In this document: in pieces, positions 43,809-45,000 of the stretch
Position numbering within the stretch: the stretch's first letter is position 1
How the letters are laid out: each line of letters begins with the position of its first letter
From: Eimeria necatrix
Lineage: Eukaryota; Apicomplexa; Conoidasida; Eucoccidiorida; Eimeriidae
DNA length: 45,000 nt
Reading direction: 5' to 3'
Assembly (NCBI RefSeq): GCF_000499385.1
Contig: NW_013655116.1
Coordinates: 1 to 45,000, forward strand
Made by a program: the position numbers and the translations under genes
Notes under the pieces: generated by a model
Seen by the model: only the letters and a program-made list of their open reading frames with translations
The model's database searches: none
Told to the model about the DNA's origin: nothing

Positions 43809-44102
43809 GAGGGCGTGCGTCACAGCAGCAGCAGCAAACGGACGGACAACGAGGAAGGTGCGCTTCCCGAGGAAGCAGCAGCAGGAACAGCAGCAGCAGC
43901 AGCAGCAGGAACAGCAGCAGCAGCAGCAGCAGGAGCAGCAACTGCTGCTGCTGCGAAGGCCCCCCCGCCGGGGTGTCTGTACACCCCGCTGCAGGCCCCG
44001 AGGCCCGGCGAAGTTCCTTTAGATGAAAAAACAAAAAAATTAATTTTGCAAATTATGAAGGAGATTTCCATCAAAGACCCTTGCCAAGTCTCCACCACCT
44101 AA
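43380..44102 (+). CDS. Ala/Gln-run protein, unknown family
   Basis: This is a single-exon frame of 241 codons starting at an ATG in a CCAATGA context, with stop TAA. It opens with a non-repetitive, acidic, Pro-rich segment (MSDAEEPQEPQEPPGF, then LLLQALERDYQRT). Poly-Ala runs, a 17-residue poly-Gln run and further Ala runs follow, all encoded by the same CAG/GCT trinucleotide family read in different frames. The C-terminal 30 residues look ordered and charged (PLDEKTKKLILQIMKEIS). Two copies of Cys-X-Tyr-Thr-Pro-Leu occur, at 43671 and 43974, where GGTGT-N4-ACACC palindromes are translated. I do not recognise the family. Coding is supported by the sustained non-repeat frame at both ends and a clean start and stop. 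Confidence 0.7.
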
Positions 44103-44107
44103 ACACG

Positions 44108-44111
<4 letters not shown>

Positions 44112-44151
<40 letters not shown>

Positions 44152-44305
44152 GCAGCAGCAGCAGCGGCAGCAGCAGCAGCGGCAGCAGCGGCAGCAGCAG
44201 CTGCAATGAAAACGGCAGCAGCAGCAGCAGCTGCTGCTGCTGCAGTGCAGGTAGCAGCGACGCGGAAGCTGCTGCTGCACTCAAAGCAGAAGCAGCAGCA
44301 GCAGC

Positions 44306-44360
<55 letters not shown>

Positions 44361-44370
44361 GCAGCAGCCT
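44112..44370 (+). repeat. (CAG)n arrays after the Ala/Gln-run gene
   Basis: CAG runs with CGG interruptions and one mixed CAGCTGCTGCTGCAG segment, beginning 10 bases after the stop. They probably lie in the 3' UTR. Confidence 0.94.
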
Positions 44371-44408
44371 TTTGCTGGGGTGTGGGCCTCCCCGTGTCAT
44401 TTGTTCTC

Positions 44409-44414
44409 AATAAA
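44409..44414 (+). promoter_or_regulatory. Possible AATAAA polyadenylation signal
   Basis: AATAAA lies about 305 bases after the stop of the Ala/Gln-run gene, just past the CAG arrays. Coccidian polyadenylation signals are poorly defined, so this is tentative. Confidence 0.3.
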
Positions 44415-44520
44415 ATTAATTTGCAAAAATAAAAAATAATTTTTTTTTGTTTTTATTTTTAAATTTATTTCGTCTTCTTCAGCCTTCGCAGCTGCAGGCC
44501 AGCAGCAGCTCTTCAATTGC

Positions 44521-44563
44521 TAGGGTTTAGGGTTTAGGGTTTAGGGTTTAGGGTTTAGGGTTT
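44521..44563 (+). repeat. Interstitial telomere-type repeat (TTTAGGG)n, plus orientation
   Basis: Six TTTAGGG units read directly on the plus strand, opposite to the four other copies in the window. Confidence 0.97.
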
Positions 44564-44625
44564 GGAGGGTTCGGAGGCGGCCGCTACACTGCACTACGTC
44601 CCACTGAGAGTACCCAGACCAGCGG

Positions 44626-44856
44626 GTGCTGCTGTTGCTGCTGCTGTTATTGCTGCTGTTGCTGCTGCTGCTGTTACTGCTGCTGCTGCTGCTGCTGCTC
44701 TCCTGTTGACTACTGCTGCTGCTGCTGCTGTTATTGCTGCTGCTGCTTTTCCTCCTGCTGCCGCTGCTGTTGTTACTCCAATTGCTGCTGCTGCTGTTAC
44801 TGCTGCTGCTATTGCTGCTGCTGCTGCTATTGCTGCTGCTGCTGCTGCTGCTGGTA

Positions 44857-44892
<36 letters not shown>

Positions 44893-45000
44893 CAAATCCC
44901 TTTTCGTCTGGGGGGAAGGGGGGCCAAATTTGTGCTGCCGGTGGCGCTGGTTCTTGCTGAGAAGGTCCGGTGTGTTTGTTTGCTGCTGCTGCTGCTGCTG
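44626..45000 (+). repeat. Interrupted (CTG)n region at the right edge
   Basis: CTG blocks with TTATTG, TTACTG and TATTG interruptions, broken by a non-repeat segment at about 44893-44980, continue to the window edge. The poly-Ala frame across it is an artefact or, less likely, coding. The TTTAGGG-then-CTG order resembles CCT4 introns in sense orientation. Confidence 0.9.

Larger units (their letters stand above)
39472..43985. repeat. Dispersed interrupted palindrome GGTGT-N4-ACACC (eight copies)
   Basis: Perfect copies lie at 39472-39485, 40764-40777, 42830-42843 and 43972-43985. Copies with one arm mismatch are at 40544-40557, 41257-41270 and 43669-43682. A copy with GGGGTGT/ACACCCC arms and an 8-base spacer is at 43244-43265. 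The spacer varies (ACGT three times, ACAT, CACT, AGCG, CTGT) while the arms are kept. Sites fall in CCT4 introns 4 and 1, in the CCT4/43380 intergenic region and inside the 43380 coding sequence. I found no copy in 1-39.4 kb by eye. Confidence 0.85.

Overview
This window looks like nuclear DNA of an apicomplexan coccidian, most likely an Eimeria species. The evidence is the intron-rich protein genes (apicomplexan-type GT-AG introns of about 75 to 1,200 nt), the abundant CAG/CTG trinucleotide arrays that also run through coding sequence as poly-Ala/Gln/Ser, and interstitial AAACCCT (TTTAGGG) telomere-type heptamers. Published Eimeria tenella chromosome work describes alternating repeat-poor and repeat-rich segments. 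The window appears to cross such a boundary near 28 kb: 1-28 kb is repeat-poor, 28-45 kb is repeat-rich.

Repeat-poor part, left to right. A partial low-complexity exon enters from the left edge (1-321) and may be the upstream part of a large 12-exon orphan gene (576-5453, +). A tRNA-Ser(CGA) lies on the minus strand (7321-7402). Next is a V-ATPase subunit G gene with unusual N- and C-terminal extensions (7503-9763, +). An intronless GPHR/GPR89 Golgi pH regulator-type membrane protein follows (10591-12477, -), then an 8-exon WD40 gene for the CAF-1 middle subunit (16417-20094, +). The last gene here is a small intronless gene for a secreted protein I do not recognise (21462-22262, -). A stretch of about 6 kb with no convincing gene follows; it contains a perfect 21-bp hairpin.

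Repeat-rich part. An 11-exon dCMP deaminase gene (28258-31425, +) converges on a 13-exon gene for the CCT delta subunit (CCT4, 33380-40880, -). The 2 kb between them is filled with tandem arrays. The CCT4 introns consist largely of CTG/CAG, telomere-type and A/T repeats that abut the splice sites. Divergent from CCT4 is a single-exon gene with long Ala and Gln runs (43380-44102, +). The right edge is more TTTAGGG and CTG repeat.

Exon models were built by hand by joining reading frames across GT-AG introns whose phases agree. For the V-ATPase G, CAF-1, dCMP deaminase and CCT4 models the totals are whole codons and recognisable family motifs continue across the junctions. The genes are unrelated housekeeping genes with no sign of an operon or cluster. 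The most unexpected non-gene signal is a set of eight interrupted palindromes, GGTGT-N4-ACACC and close variants, found only between 39.4 and 44.0 kb.
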